Part shown: in pieces, positions 42,566 to 53,863 of the stretch
Layout: the number at the start of each line of letters is the position of its first letter
How positions within the stretch are numbered: position 1 is the stretch's first letter
Assembly (NCBI GenBank): GCA_963580285.1
Contig: OY757012.1
Span: 124,001 to 188,000, forward strand
Reading direction: 5' to 3'
DNA length: 64,000 bases
Source of the DNA: Lucinisca nassula
Lineage: Eukaryota; Mollusca; Bivalvia; Lucinida; Lucinidae
Made by a program: the position numbers and the translations under genes
The notes under the pieces: model-generated
Seen by the model: only the letters and a program-made list of their open reading frames with translations
The model's database searches: none
What the model was told of the DNA's origin: nothing

Positions 42566-43590
42566 TTATATGAAATAGCTGAAATGTTCATGTTAATGTC
42601 ACACAGACTAGCTAGTGCAATGTCATCCTTTATCATATGACGTGGCGTCTGAGAGTGTAATAACGCCATGTAATATTTTCGATAATCCACTAGTGGATTA
42701 AATATTCAAATCAGGTAGATACCTCCCGTAACGTTACATGTACGACGTCCTTAACGGCGTCGTGTTTACTAATGGCGGAATATTTGCATTTTTGTAAACA
42801 AACGTGTTTTATAAATGTCATATGATAAATAGAATCTTGCATTCGTGCTATGTATTATTGAATTTATTAAAGTCGTTACGGAAAAGGGATAAAATGCGAG
42901 GCACTGCTATGTATTATTAAATTATATAAACTCATTGAGGAAAAGGGATTTAATCCATTTTTCTCAACTCGTTTAATAAATTCAATAATACATGAGCACT
43001 CATGTAAGATCCTCTATGTCTGGATAATAATGTTTATGGTTTTATAAGGTGTTTGGTATAATGAAAAGTGTAGTTTGTTTGATATAAAAACATGAAAATC
43101 TTCATTTTGTCCTCCAGAATTATTGTTATAAATAAGTATCAGAATGTTATAATGATTCTACAATCTTGTGATTTTCAATTGCAAGGTATACTTTTTTTCT
43201 TAATTTTAGAATAATTAAAAAGAGTTTTGCACTTTGTGATAAGCATTTATTTTTATCTAAATAATATGCAAATTAATCAAATGACGTCGCGTCTGAGAAC
43301 GTAATAACGCCATGTAATAAATTTGATAATCAACTAGTTGATTAAATATGCAAATTAGAAAGATACGCCCCGTAACCTTACAAGTACGGCGTCATTAATG
43401 ACGTGGCGCTTATGAAGGAAAATTGATATTTTCCTTAAAACAAATCGTGAATAAAATGTGTTTTAAATATCATATGATAAATAGAATCTTGCATTCGTGA
43501 TATATATTATTAAATTTATTAAATGAATTAAGAAAAATGGATAAAATGCTCTCCTAATGAACACTCATGTAAGATTCCTATTTATATTAT
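42566..43590. repeat. Foldback elements related to 9.1-9.5 kb
   Basis: 42,630-43,020 and 43,270-43,580 both carry GACGTSGCGTCTGAGAACGT-like starts, TAATCNACTAGTNGATTA hairpins, TTACNAGTACGRCGTC and GGAAAANGGATAAAATGC. They are diverged copies of the unit at 9,110-9,480. Between them lies AT-rich sequence without a recognised element. Confidence 0.6.
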
Positions 43591-43697
43591 TTAATATGTT
43601 TAATTAATGGGTTGTAGAACATGGCTCGCTCAAAATACCTACAGTAATTGCTTTGATCATACCTTAAATTATGCAAACTTTCAAATGGTTCATTTAA

Positions 43698-43762
<65 letters not shown>

Positions 43763-44426
43763 TGATAATAATAATAACATTATTGTCACTGATGCTTTGA
43801 TCATAATCGAAGTAATGCAAACTTTTCTTGTGCTATTATATTGCTGTGTAACCAGTATTTATGTTTTCTTTATTTCTTTAATTAATAGCTATAATCATAC
43901 ATCCAACACTGGTTGTTTTCAGCAACACAATCATTCATTACTTACTTAATGAGGCGGTCCTAACGAGCACCCAAAACCTATGTTTTGGAGTTTAAATAAG
44001 AAAAATATTACACATTTTCATCTGAAAAATTATCTTTTTTGAGGTTTGAAAAATGCACTATATCACACGGATGTGTTATCGTAATGTAACTGCCAACGCC
44101 ATCACTAACCCCAAAAAAAAAGGTATGGCCAAAGCTCGTTATGGTTCACAGAATGCCAGGACATCCCCACAGTTAAGGCTTTGTGGAGAGAGCGCATAGC
44201 GGTATCAAGGACATTCTTCTAGCCTTGGTTGGATGAAAACACAATCAATGACTGTGGGGTTGACCTTAAGTTTACACAACAACAGAAAAGTGTTCACAAC
44301 ATGCCGGTATAAGAATAGACGTAAAGTTTATGATAAGGAATAACACCAAATAACCTACACCTCCCATCAGAGACACAAAAGGGACAAAATACGAACACGA
44401 AACAACTAGACACCAATGAAAACATC

Positions 44427-44491
<65 letters not shown>

Positions 44492-44666
44492 CTTGTTCTG
44501 AGTCGGTCATATTTGGCCATTACCTCAGTTGGTTGGGTGGCTAAATTTAGAATTTAGCTAAAGAAAAAAAAAAAAGAAAGAAAGAGAAACTGGATGCGTC
44601 CTTGAAACTATTTACAATCTGCACAACAGAGGTATCTAAAAACGCATACCTCTGAGTCTCAATCTT
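43591..44666. other. Microsatellites and hairpin MITE copy 10
   Basis: (AAT)n spans 43,699-43,790. A partial family P MITE lies at 43,950-44,095, ending CACGGATGTGTTATCGTAAT. A pseudo-LTR end on the minus strand lies at about 44,330-44,425, and (ATCT)n at 44,427-44,490. 44,100-44,330 has no recognised content. Confidence 0.6.
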
Positions 44667-44669
44667 ACA

Positions 44670-44810
44670 CTGTACGGGCTTTGAACTCTTCTGCGGACTT
44701 GGCATTCACCGCAGTGGAGGGAAGACTATTCCATTGGGGAATAGTTCTAGGAAAGAAGGAGTTCTTCAGGGCATCACTATAGGACTGGTATCTACGATAT
44801 TGTGAGTTGT
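44670..44810 (-). pseudogene. LINE RT C-terminal fragment of another family
   Basis: The minus-strand frame reads YSDALKNSFFPRTIPQWNSL, PSTAVNAKSAEEFKARTV. FFPRTIPQWNSLP is the typical end of invertebrate LINE RTs and differs from the KESFFPRTIRDWNALPDS of the adjacent LINE, so this is a separate, older fragment. Confidence 0.75.
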
Positions 44811-44899
44811 TTACTTTTGATCAGAATAAGAATTGTTACTCAAATGACATTCATACACCAGGGTCTGTGATATGGGAAGTTAGTCCCTAGCTCTAACAA

Positions 44900-47800
44900 A
44901 AGAGGTAAATTTAGCTACACAATCATCAGCACATTCAGCTGTCGAAATAATCGAATCGGGAAGGGCATTCCAATCTCTAATAGTTCTGCAGAAGAACGAC
45001 TCTTTATAAATGTCAGCTCTTGCAGTAAGGGTCTGAAACGCCAACGAATGGTGATTTCTACAGTGTCTAGCTGGGGGAACAAGGTTATCTGTTGGAATGC
45101 TGGCAGCACCGTTTAGACCTTTGTATAAAAGGATTAGCCTACTGTCTTTTTTCCTTTTTCTTGAGAGACTCCCATTTTTATTTTCTAAGTATTCCAGCCA
45201 TGCTCCCAGTTTTAAAGCAGTAATTGCCTGTTACTAATCTAGCAGCTCTATTATGAACTTTCTCAATTTCATCGTTAAGGACCACTCCACTGGGGTCCCA
45301 GATACAACTACCATATTCCGAGATTGGGTGAACAAGACCTTTTTATACTGCCTCTTTTACATCCTGAGGGCACTGATGAAGATTTCGCCTCAGGAAACCA
45401 AGCGTTCTATTTGCCTTAGTACACATGTTGCTGATATGAGTATTCCATCCCCAGTTGTGTGAGAATGTCACTCAAGGTATTTAATGGAGTCCACATTCTC
45501 GAGGACCGTTCCCTCTAAGGTGTAAGAAGCCTCAACTTTATTAGAACTCTTCCTAGTTATCTGCATAATATTGCATTTAACTGGCTGGAATATGCCCCAT
45601 TTTCGGGCGCAACATCCTAATCTATCTATGTCAGCCTGAAGTTTCAGTGAGTATTTCCCGGTAACAAACACAGCCATCTGCGAACAGTCTTATTTCTGAG
45701 TCAATGTCAGTTGAACTATCATTGATGTACAGGGAGAACAAAAGTGGACCAAGAAAGGTCCCTTGCGGGACTCCAGACAAAACTGTTGCCCACTCTGAAG
45801 ATTCACCATTAACAACGACCCGCTGTTTTCTGTAGCAAAGAAAGGAATCTATCCATTTGAGGGTCTTTCCCCAAATTCAATAATCAAATAACTTAGATTT
45901 AAGTAGTTCATGAGGAGGGGTGTCAAAAGCCTTCTCTATATCCAGAATAAATGTGTCCACATGTCCCCCTTTGTCCAAGATTTTTGCCCAGTCATTAATA
46001 ACTGTGCTTAGCTGAGTTTCACAACTGTGCCTTTTCCTAAATGCATGGTGTCTGTCTGACAAAAGTTTATGTTCGTCCAAGTGGGCCATGATGTTTGAGC
46101 AAACTATATGTTCCAGCAATTTACACAGAACACAAGTCAGAGACACAGGGCGATAATTACGGACAAGAGCCCTGTCTCCTTTTTATCCCCCGACCGAATA
46201 GGTTCGTGGAATATAGCGATCAGCCTGGCGTCCGTCCGTCCGTCTGTCCGAGCGCATCCGTGGGCACATGTTGGGTAGACACAAGTTGGGTACTTGCCGT
46301 TTATTCCGTTGTTGTCCAAGATAAGTAGCCAGTAGCCTGTTGGGTACTTTGTTGCTTGTTGGGTATTTTTGAATGGGAATTTAACATGGCGGTACCCAAC
46401 AAGTGTCCATCTGTAAGAACGTCCGTCCGTCCATCCGTCCGTCCGTAGACGCAACCTTGTGATGGCCATTTCTCCTATACCCTTTGAGATTCATTGATGG
46501 TTCTTGGCACAATTGTTCACAAGGCCAAGACGGCGTGTCATGTGCAAGAACCAGAACTCTGGATGCCATACTTTTTTAGTTATCTCCCCTTTTAATAAAA
46601 TAGAATGACTGTTTTGTGATGGCCATAACTCCAATACCCTTTGAGATATATTGATGGTACCTGGCACAGTTGTTCACAAGGCTGAGACAGCGTGTCATGC
46701 ACAAGAACCACAATTCTGGTTGCCACGGTTTTGGAGTTATCTCCCCTTCCAATAAAATACAGTGACAACCTTGTGATTGCCATAACTCCTATACCCTTTG
46801 AGATTCATTGATGGTTCTTGGCACAATTGTTCACAAGGCTGAGGCGACGTGTCATGCGCAAGAACCAGAACTCTGGATGCCATACATTTTTAGTTATTTC
46901 CCCTTTTATTAAAATAGAATGACTACTTTGTGATGGCCATAACTCCAATACCCTTTGAGATATATTGATGGTACCTGGCACAGTTGTTCACAAGGCTGAG
47001 ACAGTGTGTCATGCACAAGAACCACAACTCTGGTTGCCATGGTTTTGGAGTTATCTCCCCTTCCAATAAAATAGAGTGACAACATTGTGATGGCCATAAT
47101 TCCAATAGACTTTAAGATATATTGATGATACCTGGCACAGTTGTTCACAAGGCGGAGACAGTGTGTCATGCACAAGAACCACAACTCTGGGTGCCGTGTT
47201 TTTTTAGTTATCTCCCCTTCCAATAATATAGAATCACTACCTTGTGATGGCCACATCTCCAACACTTTTTGAAATATATTGATGATACTTGACACAGTGG
47301 TACATGAGGTTAAGCAGGTGTGTCACGTGCAAGAACAACAACTCTGGGTGCCCTGGTTTTTTAATTATCTCCCCTGACAATATAACCTTGTGATGGCCAT
47401 AACTCCAATACCCTTTGAGATATATTGATGGTACTTGGCACAATTGTATACGTTGAGACGGCGCTTCATGCCTAAGAACCACAACTCTGGGTGCTATGAT
47501 ATTTGAGTTATCTCCCCTTCCAATATAACAGTATGACAACCTTGTGACCACCGTACCTCCAATACCCTTTGAGACATATTGGTGGTACTTGATGCAGATG
47601 TACATGAGGTTAAGCAGGTGTGTCACGCTCAAGAATTACAACTCTTGGTGCTCTGGTTTTTTAGTTATCTCCCCTGGCAATATAACCTTGTGATGGCCAT
47701 AACTCCAACTCCCTTTGAGATATATTGAAGGAACTTGGCACAATTGTATACAAGGTACAGAAGGGATGTCATGTGCAAGAGCCAAAACTGTTGTTGCTGT

Positions 47801-48880
47801 GGTATTTGAGTTATCTACCCTTCCAATATAACAGTATGACCAGCTTGTGGTCACCATATCTCCAATACCTTTTGAGACATATTGATGGTACTTTGTGCAA
47901 AAATACATGAGCTTAAACAGGCATGTCATGCGCAAGAACCACATTTCTGAGTGCCGTGGTTTTTTAGTTATTTCCCCTGACAGTATAATCTTGCGATGGC
48001 CATAACTGCAATACTTTTGTGATATTTGGTTTAATTCTGGTGCACTTTCTATTGGTGAACAATCTTCTGAAGGCCATATTGGCTTTTGGTCGGGGGATTT
48101 GCCATCTCTTCCGATAGCTATTTTTTGAAGAGTGGACATATGTTTTCTAAGAGCCATTCCTTGGGGAGTTCACCCGTATCAAGAGACTGTTGAAACAAGT
48201 GTGCAAAAACTGGACCCAACTCATTTGCTAGTAGTTTCAGGACTCTAGGATGAAGCTCATCAGGTCCAAAGGCCTTACTAGGGTTTAAGCCTTGAATTAA
48301 CTTGATCATTCCTGCAGCTGTCACAACAATATTATTCATAAATTGGGCCGATCTTCCAGTCAATGGAACCTCCGTGAACTCAGTTTTATCAAACGCATCA
48401 TTGAATTGACCAACTAGTTCCTCTGCCCTTTCAGAGTCTGATTCAGCAACCCCGTTCCCTCCTCTTTTATTAAGGGGCGGGATACCTTGTCTGTCTTTCT
48501 TCTGGCTATTGATATATCTGTAGAAGTCTCTGGGATTTGCCTTTACATCACCTACCAAGTTATCCACATACAAATCATGCCGGTTTTTTATATCAGTCTC
48601 GATTTCACGTCTCAAGTTTTCAAATTTTGTCCGGAGTTTTTCACTTCCCGTCTTTTTTGCCTTTGCATGAATCTTATTCGTTCTGTGAGTTTTTCTTCTG
48701 ATCTCTGGAGTGATCCAGGGAATAGAAGATACAGACCTACTAGTTTGTGAGGGGATATGATTTTCGGCCGAAGTATGAATGAAAGAAGTTATCAAATCAA
48801 AATTCTCCTGTACAGACCGAGCATCTGAAAAAAACATTAAAGTATTTCTCTTTTGCAAATTTGAGTGCATCCTTCCTCAT
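44900..48880 (-). pseudogene. LINE copy 2 reverse transcriptase, interrupted
   Basis: The N-terminal part (48,870-48,121) is one open frame through SSIPWITPEIRRK, ALGPDE-equivalent FGPDELHPRVLK and NICPLFKK, where the insertion sits. It resumes at 46,146 with SLTCVLCKLLEHIV, RKRHSCETQLS and DIEKAFDTPPHELL, then decays: SGVPQGT is shifted, the FADD region is damaged near 45,665-45,695, and SLKLQADIDRLGC lies at 45,660-45,600. The 3' portion to 44,900 is present but out of frame. Confidence 0.85.
46185..48120. mobile_element. Pearl-like (HINE-type) element W inside the LINE
   Basis: It starts ATCCCCCGACCGAATAGG and ends GGTCGGGGGATTTGCC...GATAGCTA; ATCCCCCGACC/GGTCGGGGGAT are subterminal inverted repeats. 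A GTCCGTCCGTCCGTCTGTCC tract and about eleven core repeats of roughly 155 bp follow (CCTTGTGATGGCCATAACTC, CCCTTTGAGATATATTGATG, GTTATCTCCCCTTCCAATA). Comparison with LINE copy 1 shows insertion into a T-run (CTCCTTTTTTGAAG). Minus-strand frames through the repeats are repetitive and probably not genes. Confidence 0.75.
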
Positions 48881-49650
48881 AGTTTCATAGTCACCTTTCT
48901 GATATGAGTATACCTTCCTCCGAGGTTTCTTTATTGGTGGGATGTGAATTTTTAAATATCCGGAGACAATATCGTGGTCACTTAGTTTATCTTGGGAATG
49001 AATGTTTTCGAATTGTCCTGGCAAAGTCGTAAGGATCAGATCCAATGTGTTCTTATCACGAGTGGGGAAGTTAACAATTTGTTCATGATGTCCATGATCG
49101 TTCATAATGTCAATTAATGTTTGTCCTTCGGATTGACTCAGCATTGTGCCTTGTTTGCTGAGCCTGTCGGGCCAAACAATGTCTCTGAAGTTGAGGTCAC
49201 CTAGAACATGTACAGCCGGGAGTTTTTTACCCTTATGCTGCGATTTACTGCAATCCAGTTGGTCTTTGAATAACTGAAAGTTTCGACCGTACCATTTGGT
49301 GGTCGATACCAACTTGCTACGAAGTGTGAAGTTTTATTTGCAAAAACCTTAACCAAGACCGATTCGGTGTCACTTTCCAGTTCCATGAAAGGCATGTGAG
49401 GGATGTGTCTATGAATGAGCAACATCACCCCACCGCCATGAGAGTTCCTATCATTTCTGTAAACAAAGTACTGACAAGTTTCAGGGAAAAGCTGAACTGT
49501 CAATCTTTGTTTCCTGAATAGCAACAATATGAGGTTGAGATGTATCGAGGAAAGTTAAAAGTTCAAGAATTTTTTCCTCTAATTCCATTTATGTTTATAC
49601 TGCAAAGTTTCAAATCTTTCACAAAATTTGACTTAGTTCATCAGCAGTCG
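48797..49650 (-). pseudogene. LINE copy 2 endonuclease (EEP fold)
   Basis: SHGGGVMLLIHRHIPHMPFM continues without the frameshift of copy 1 into ELESDTESVLVKVFANKTSH and FVASWYRPPNG, then shifts. VLGDLNFRDIVWPDRL and KLSDHDIVSGYLKIHIPP follow in the frame 49,312-48,797. The first catalytic region (near 49,530) is shifted. Confidence 0.82.
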
Positions 49651-49785
49651 AGGATTTGCCTCTTTTTTATCCTCTGACAGAGGTTCAAACCTGTTTGGCT
49701 TTCTCAGTTCTACATATTCATCATAGAAAGGAGTCTGAAAAGTTACAGACCTCACTTTTTGGACATATCCAGTGGCCGCTTAAAT

Positions 49786-50007
49786 TTACCAAAGTGCCAT
49801 ATTCTGCATCTGAAATGAAGTGTATATCCACATTTCACATTGATCACACTGAACAGCTTTATGTCCATTAAGGACAGCACCACTGCAAAGACCACAGTCA
49901 ACTTTGCAGTCTTTGCAAAACCAAGTTCCAGCTCTAGATTCAATTGATGCCCTTGTTTGGGTCGACAATGTTACAGGGGTCAAGTACCTATCTTTATTAA
50001 TAGACAC
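49786..50007 (-). pseudogene. PHD-type zinc finger upstream of LINE endonuclease
   Basis: The minus-strand frame reads TWFCKDCKVDCGLCSGAVLN, GHKAVQCDQCEMWIYTSFQM. The CxxC...CxxC...CxxCxxW spacing is that of a PHD finger, a common accessory of CR1-like elements. The distal half is frameshifted. Copy 1 retains only the last cysteines. Confidence 0.7.
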
Positions 50008-50010
50008 TGA

Positions 50011-50623
50011 ATCAGAGTGTATCTTGTAGAAGAGCGTGATAGCTCAGTGGTTAGTGCACTTTAAAAGCTTTGACCCACCGATAAATAGTGCGCTTTGAAT
50101 TTACAAGAGGTTCATTTTTGCCACACAATTCATCAACCTATGTCAAGCCTTACACGGCATTTATTTTAGCTGCGAATTTCAGTCTTTCTGTCCATTTTAC
50201 AATGTAACTCGTAAATTTGCCAGTGTATTTGACTGCATGCATTTCAATTTGACAAATCACGGTCATTATAAAAGCAATTTGCTAGAAATAAACTGTTATC
50301 GGTGGCTATTTTAAAGGCTATTCAAATGTGATGATCGGTTATCAGAAATACTTACGATAAAACTAGGGAAACCTATTAGTGACAAAACTTTTTGAAGGAC
50401 CCTCGTACACCAACATCTATTTAATGATTGCCTCGAAATTTGCGAAATATTCCTTAAAGGCCTTTAAAGCTGGAAACAACAACAACAACAAAAAAAAAAA
50501 AAAAAAAAGAGAGAGAGAAATCATTTGTGATTTCTATTTTCCATTCCATGCGTTTAGGATTTAACCGTGAAGCTTTTACGGTTCCAGATTTTGATGTATT
50601 TTGACCAAGATCTCTCTTACTCT

Positions 50624-50680
<57 letters not shown>

Positions 50681-50727
50681 CTATGAATGCCCTTACTGTG
50701 TTTCAAATCCACCTACTCAAATATATC
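50011..50727. other. Intergenic, (CT)n microsatellite
   Basis: A fragment of a tRNA-SINE head (GCGTGATAGCTCAGTGGTTA) lies at 50,034-50,063. A poly-A/GA tract lies at 50,490-50,520, and (CT)n at 50,629-50,678. No gene is seen. Confidence 0.5.
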
Positions 50728-51028
50728 ATAGCCCACGCCCTTTGGGGCTTGAAGAAATAAATGGGCCGCAAGATGCTTCCACGGAGAGCTGAAACCGACG
50801 GCACACGAGTAGCAGTAAACCGTTTAGAGGATCTAAGCCTGCACAGATAAAGCGGTGCGAGTCGTACCGTCCATGCTTATAAATCCTATTGGTTTCATTG
50901 GGCGACAGGGCTTGAGATGTCATTTCATCTCAGTGTCGGGTAAAAGTCCCACGAAATTGGAAGCAACGTTTCCAAAATGGCCTGTACAGTGTTGACGGGG
51001 ACGTTAACCTCAAATCAAACAAACAAAC
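50728..51028 (+). repeat. SINE-like repeat family Y, copy 11
   Basis: Full-length from AGCCCACGCCCTTTGGGGC to GTTGACGGGGACGTTAACC and a CAAACAAACAAAC tail. Confidence 0.75.
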
Positions 51029-51261
51029 AATACTCAAATATAACAAAATTTTACCACCACAAAACGAGAATTTTTTACCTATTTTTTTTTTTTTTCTTTC
51101 CATATTTCTGCGGGCATAATTGTCAGTTCTGCTAAAACGAGTAACAGAAATTAGACAATTTAAAATAATGTTTACTCCTGTAAACCTAAGTTTTACTGTA
51201 TAAAAGTGTGGTTGTTAGGGGGTTAAACTTAGATAGACGTGTTTTCGTGATGCCAAGTGCG

Positions 51262-51519
51262 AGCGTGATAGCTCAGTGGTTAGTGCACTTGCCTCTGATG
51301 CTAGAGGTCCCGGGTTCGATCCCTGGCAGCGGCGATAAAATTTCGGTGTTCGAGCACGCTCCATTGGCATCATTTGCAGGGATAATGCCATAAAGTGCAC
51401 CATCCTGTGGATCGGGATGTTAACTGGGAATGTGGAGGGAGAGTTATGTCCTGTGCAGGTTAAAGACCCCTACCGTAATTACACGATTACTGTGTAGGCT
51501 TTCATCCTGCATACCAGGG
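51262..51519 (+). mobile_element. tRNA-derived SINE, second tRNA family
   Basis: The head has A box GATAGCTCAGTGGTTAGTGC and B box GGTTCGATCCC. The body is TTTCGGTGTTCGAGCACG, GGGATAATGCCATAAAGTGC, GGTTAAAGACCCCTACCG, TAGGCTTTCATCCTGC. About 258 bp. The upstream 230 bp (51,029-51,261) hold a decayed family P distal block (CCTGTAAACC, AAAAGTGTGGTT). Confidence 0.65.
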
Positions 51520-51521
51520 GC

Positions 51522-51711
51522 CAGTTGTTCAAAGCATCGTTAACTTAACGAGCTCGTTAGTGGTCATATTGTTAAGTGTTCTAGCACGTACAATATCTAC
51601 AATTTTGGTATTTTCGCTGAAAACATGTGAGCAGCTTTTGCATATATATGCAAGTAACCAAAGTTTTAACGATACGTTAACTAACGACGTCGTTTGTTTC
51701 GAACAACTGCC
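51522..51711. mobile_element. MITE family Q, copy 1
   Basis: Terminal inverted repeats GGGCCAGTTGTTCAAAGCAT and GTTTCGAACAACTGCCC enclose TTAACGAGCTCGTTAGTGG and an inner TGAGCAGCTTTTGCATATAT piece. The related copy is at 59,412-59,655. Confidence 0.7.
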
Positions 51712-51895
51712 CATGGTGTGTATGTAATGTACTTCGAGTATTGGTCAGATGTGACCGATCGCAGTATATAAGTATAAAGAAAGCCAAGGGACTTACTGGA
51801 GATATATATAGGTAGGTAAATTAAGAAAACTGTCCCGAAACAAGTAAATTATACGTAAAAATAAACAACATCAGCGCATGGAAGTCATTTATTTT

Positions 51896-51936
51896 AATTA
51901 TTACCGACCGGTTTCAAAATCTTCAGGGTAACAATT
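51896..51936 (-). ncRNA. Minimal hammerhead-like motif at Penelope 3' end
   Basis: On the minus strand, stem I 5' strand AATTGTTACC (51,936-51,927) pairs over 10 bp (one G-U) with GGTAATAATT (51,905-51,896). Core CTGAAGA (51,926-51,920) is followed directly by TTTT and GAAA (51,915-51,912), so helix II is absent. Helix III is ACC/GGT with no loop, and the cleavage-site C is at 51,906. Penelope-like elements are known to carry hammerheads in terminal repeats. The missing helix II makes cleavage uncertain. Confidence 0.6.
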
Positions 51937-52032
51937 AATATGGCGTTTAAAATCTGTGGCGTTGCTATGTGACGTCGCTACGCAACTTTGTGTACACATG
52001 AGTACGCAAAATACATAGATATTGTAACGTCA

Positions 52033-53817
52033 TCAATTAGTGTTTAGTTTCGGTGAAAAAACATCAATAAAGTGACGTTCTTTGGCTAACCTATCTGAAA
52101 CATCATCATGGTGAAATTTGAAGAATGGAAAAATTGAAAACTTTGGTTCCGTTTTGCAACAATTATCTATGTGAGTACTAACAGGCATTTGTCTTGTTGA
52201 TGGGTCCCTAATTTGCTGTTCATGTACTGTTTTTCTGTTTCGTAATTTATCTCCTGTTTGCCCTATGTAGTACTTATCGCAACCGTTGCATATTAGAACA
52301 TATAGAACGTTTCTAACGGTGCAATTCATATTTTCTTTTACATGAAATGTTTTGTTATTTAGTGTCAAAGATGGTCCTTCAATAATGTACTCGCATAGGC
52401 CGCACCGCGGTTCTTTACATTTAAAAACAGAAGGCGTAGAGTTATTGTCCTTAAATTCGGATTTGGTAAGCAGACGTTTCAAGTTTGGAAGTTGTCGTTT
52501 GCTTTTGATTAATTTGGTATTTTCCATTACTCTTTTCATCCTAGTATCATTATTAAAAATTTCCATATTGTTCTTTAGTATTCCAAAAACTTCTCTGTTT
52601 TTTGGGTTAAATGTGGAGACAAAGGGAGTGATATTTTCTTCCACTTTGGTCTGGATGTTTAATAAAGTGTGTCTAGGAATTTGCACAGCCTTTATTATAC
52701 CTGTTGCAATAACTTGTAGGGGGTAGTTTGCGTGTATTAGGGTGACTGCAAGTTCTTGCAGGCGTCTTTTCAGTATATTTCTGTCAGAGACAGTAGTGCA
52801 AATTCTACGTGCTAATAAGAAGGGAATGTTTGTTTTTGTTGGTTTTGGATGGCATGACTTGAAGTTTAAATACTGTTTAGAATCAGTTCTTTTGAAATAT
52901 ATATCGGTAACAATTGATGTTCCGTCTTTTATAACCATAATGTCTAGAAATGGAAGTTTATCTTCGCTTTTAAACAATTTGAATTTTATTTCGTTGTGTA
53001 AGGAATTTAATAAACATTCAAAATAAATTAAATCTGCCATGGATCTTTCCCAGAATATAAAACAGTCATCTAAGTACCTTTTCCATTGTTCTCTTATATA
53101 TTTAGCGAAGATTTCATCTTTTTCCTTCTTAATTCTGTCATACATTTGCTCTTCCAAAAATCCCAGAACCAGTGTAGCATACGTAGGGGCAACCTTTGTC
53201 CCCATAGTGGTGCCTTTTAATTGTTTGAAATAGTCCTGATTGAATGAAAAATAATTGTTTTCTAATATTATTTTCAATGCGTCAATGATAAATTGCTTGT
53301 TGTAACGATCTGCTAACAAATCAGGATATTTATCCAACCAAAATGAGATTGCTTTAATGCCTAAATCATGTGGTATATTGGAGTATAAACTTACAATGTC
53401 GAAAGAAATAAGATGCGTATGTTCTGGCACTGTGCTGGGTATGATGTTAAGAAAGTCTATGTTATCCCTTAAATAACTATCTACTTTTGTGAGAAAGGGT
53501 TTCAATAAAATGTCTAACAAACAGCTAAGATGGCTTGTTTCACAACTTGAACCAGCAACTATAGGCCTTAGCTGCAAGTCATCTGGGTCTAATACATCAA
53601 TATATTCTGACTTGCATGCATTGCAAATATCTTGTATAATTTTACTCTTGTGTATCTTTGGAAGCCCATAAAATGTGCTAGTTTGGCAATCAAAATTGAT
53701 TGAAAAATCTTTTTCTTTTTTCGTTAAATTGTTTTGTTTTTTAATTAATTTTTCAAGTTTAGCAAAAATTTCTTTTCTATTATTATCAGGTACTGATTGA
53801 TAATAATTGATCGGTAA
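52033..53817 (-). CDS. Penelope-like reverse transcriptase with C-terminal GIY-YIG endonuclease (5'-partial)
   Basis: The frame is open without stops or shifts for about 594 codons. It runs from the right-hand inverted repeat (about 53,817) to TGA at 52,033-52,035. Order: a charged N-terminal stretch; STFYGLPKIHKS and LQLRPIVAGSS (fingers); SFDIVSLYSNIPHD (motif A Asp); GTTMGTKVAPTYATL (motif B); RYLDDCFIFW (motif C, catalytic DD); LPFLDIMV; a linker with KCKEPRCGLCEYI; then GIY-YIG: NCTVRNVLYVLICNGC, YYIGQT, NRKTVHEQQI, STHIDNC, and KERHFIDVF with the catalytic Glu. The enzyme would nick target DNA and copy the element RNA. No start Met is claimed, since the 5' end is truncated. It is the only intact TE frame in the window. 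Confidence 0.92.
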   Translation of the reverse strand, partial: LPINYYQSVPDNNRKEIFAKLEKLIKKQNNLTKKEKDFSINFDCQTSTFYGLPKIHKSKIIQDICNACKSEYIDVLDPDDLQLRPIVAGSSCETSHLSCLLDILLKPFLTKVDSYLRDNIDFLNIIPSTVPEHTHLISFDIVSLYSNIPHDLGIKAISFWLDKYPDLLADRYNKQFIIDALKIILENNYFSFNQDYFKQLKGTTMGTKVAPTYATLVLGFLEEQMYDRIKKEKDEIFAKYIREQWKRYLDDCFIFWERSMADLIYFECLLNSLHNEIKFKLFKSEDKLPFLDIMVIKDGTSIVTDIYFKRTDSKQYLNFKSCHPKPTKTNIPFLLARRICTTVSDRNILKRRLQELAVTLIHANYPLQVIATGIIKAVQIPRHTLLNIQTKVEENITPFVSTFNPKNREVFGILKNNMEIFNNDTRMKRVMENTKLIKSKRQLPNLKRLLTKSEFKDNNSTPSVFKCKEPRCGLCEYIIEGPSLTLNNKTFHVKENMNCTVRNVLYVLICNGCDKYYIGQTGDKLRNRKTVHEQQIRDPSTRQMPVSTHIDNCCKTEPKFSIFPFFKFHHDDVSDRLAKERHFIDVFSPKLNTN

Positions 53818-53863
53818 TAATTAAAATAAATGACTTCCATGCGCTGATGTTGTTTATTTTTAC

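Larger units (their letters stand above)
44817..50007 (-). mobile_element. CR1-like LINE, copy 2 (inactive, split by pearl-like element)
   Basis: The same family as 20,701-24,014 in inverse orientation. It keeps a zinc-finger region that copy 1 has lost. The 3' end is near 44,820-44,845 (GAATAAGAATTGTTACT on the plus strand). A 1.94-kb element interrupts the RT at 46,185-48,120. Frameshifts occur throughout. Confidence 0.88.

Noticed and set aside
44000..44500. CRISPR-like or tandem guide array at (ATCT)n
   Set aside because: Pure tetranucleotide microsatellite without spacers, in a eukaryotic context.
46381..48157. Repetitive minus-strand frames such as GRGDNSKT...LCQVPSIYLKGYWSYGHHK as a repeat protein
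   Set aside because: They follow the 155-bp core repeats of the pearl-like insert, change frame between units and lie inside an interrupted LINE. A coding role is possible but unsupported.
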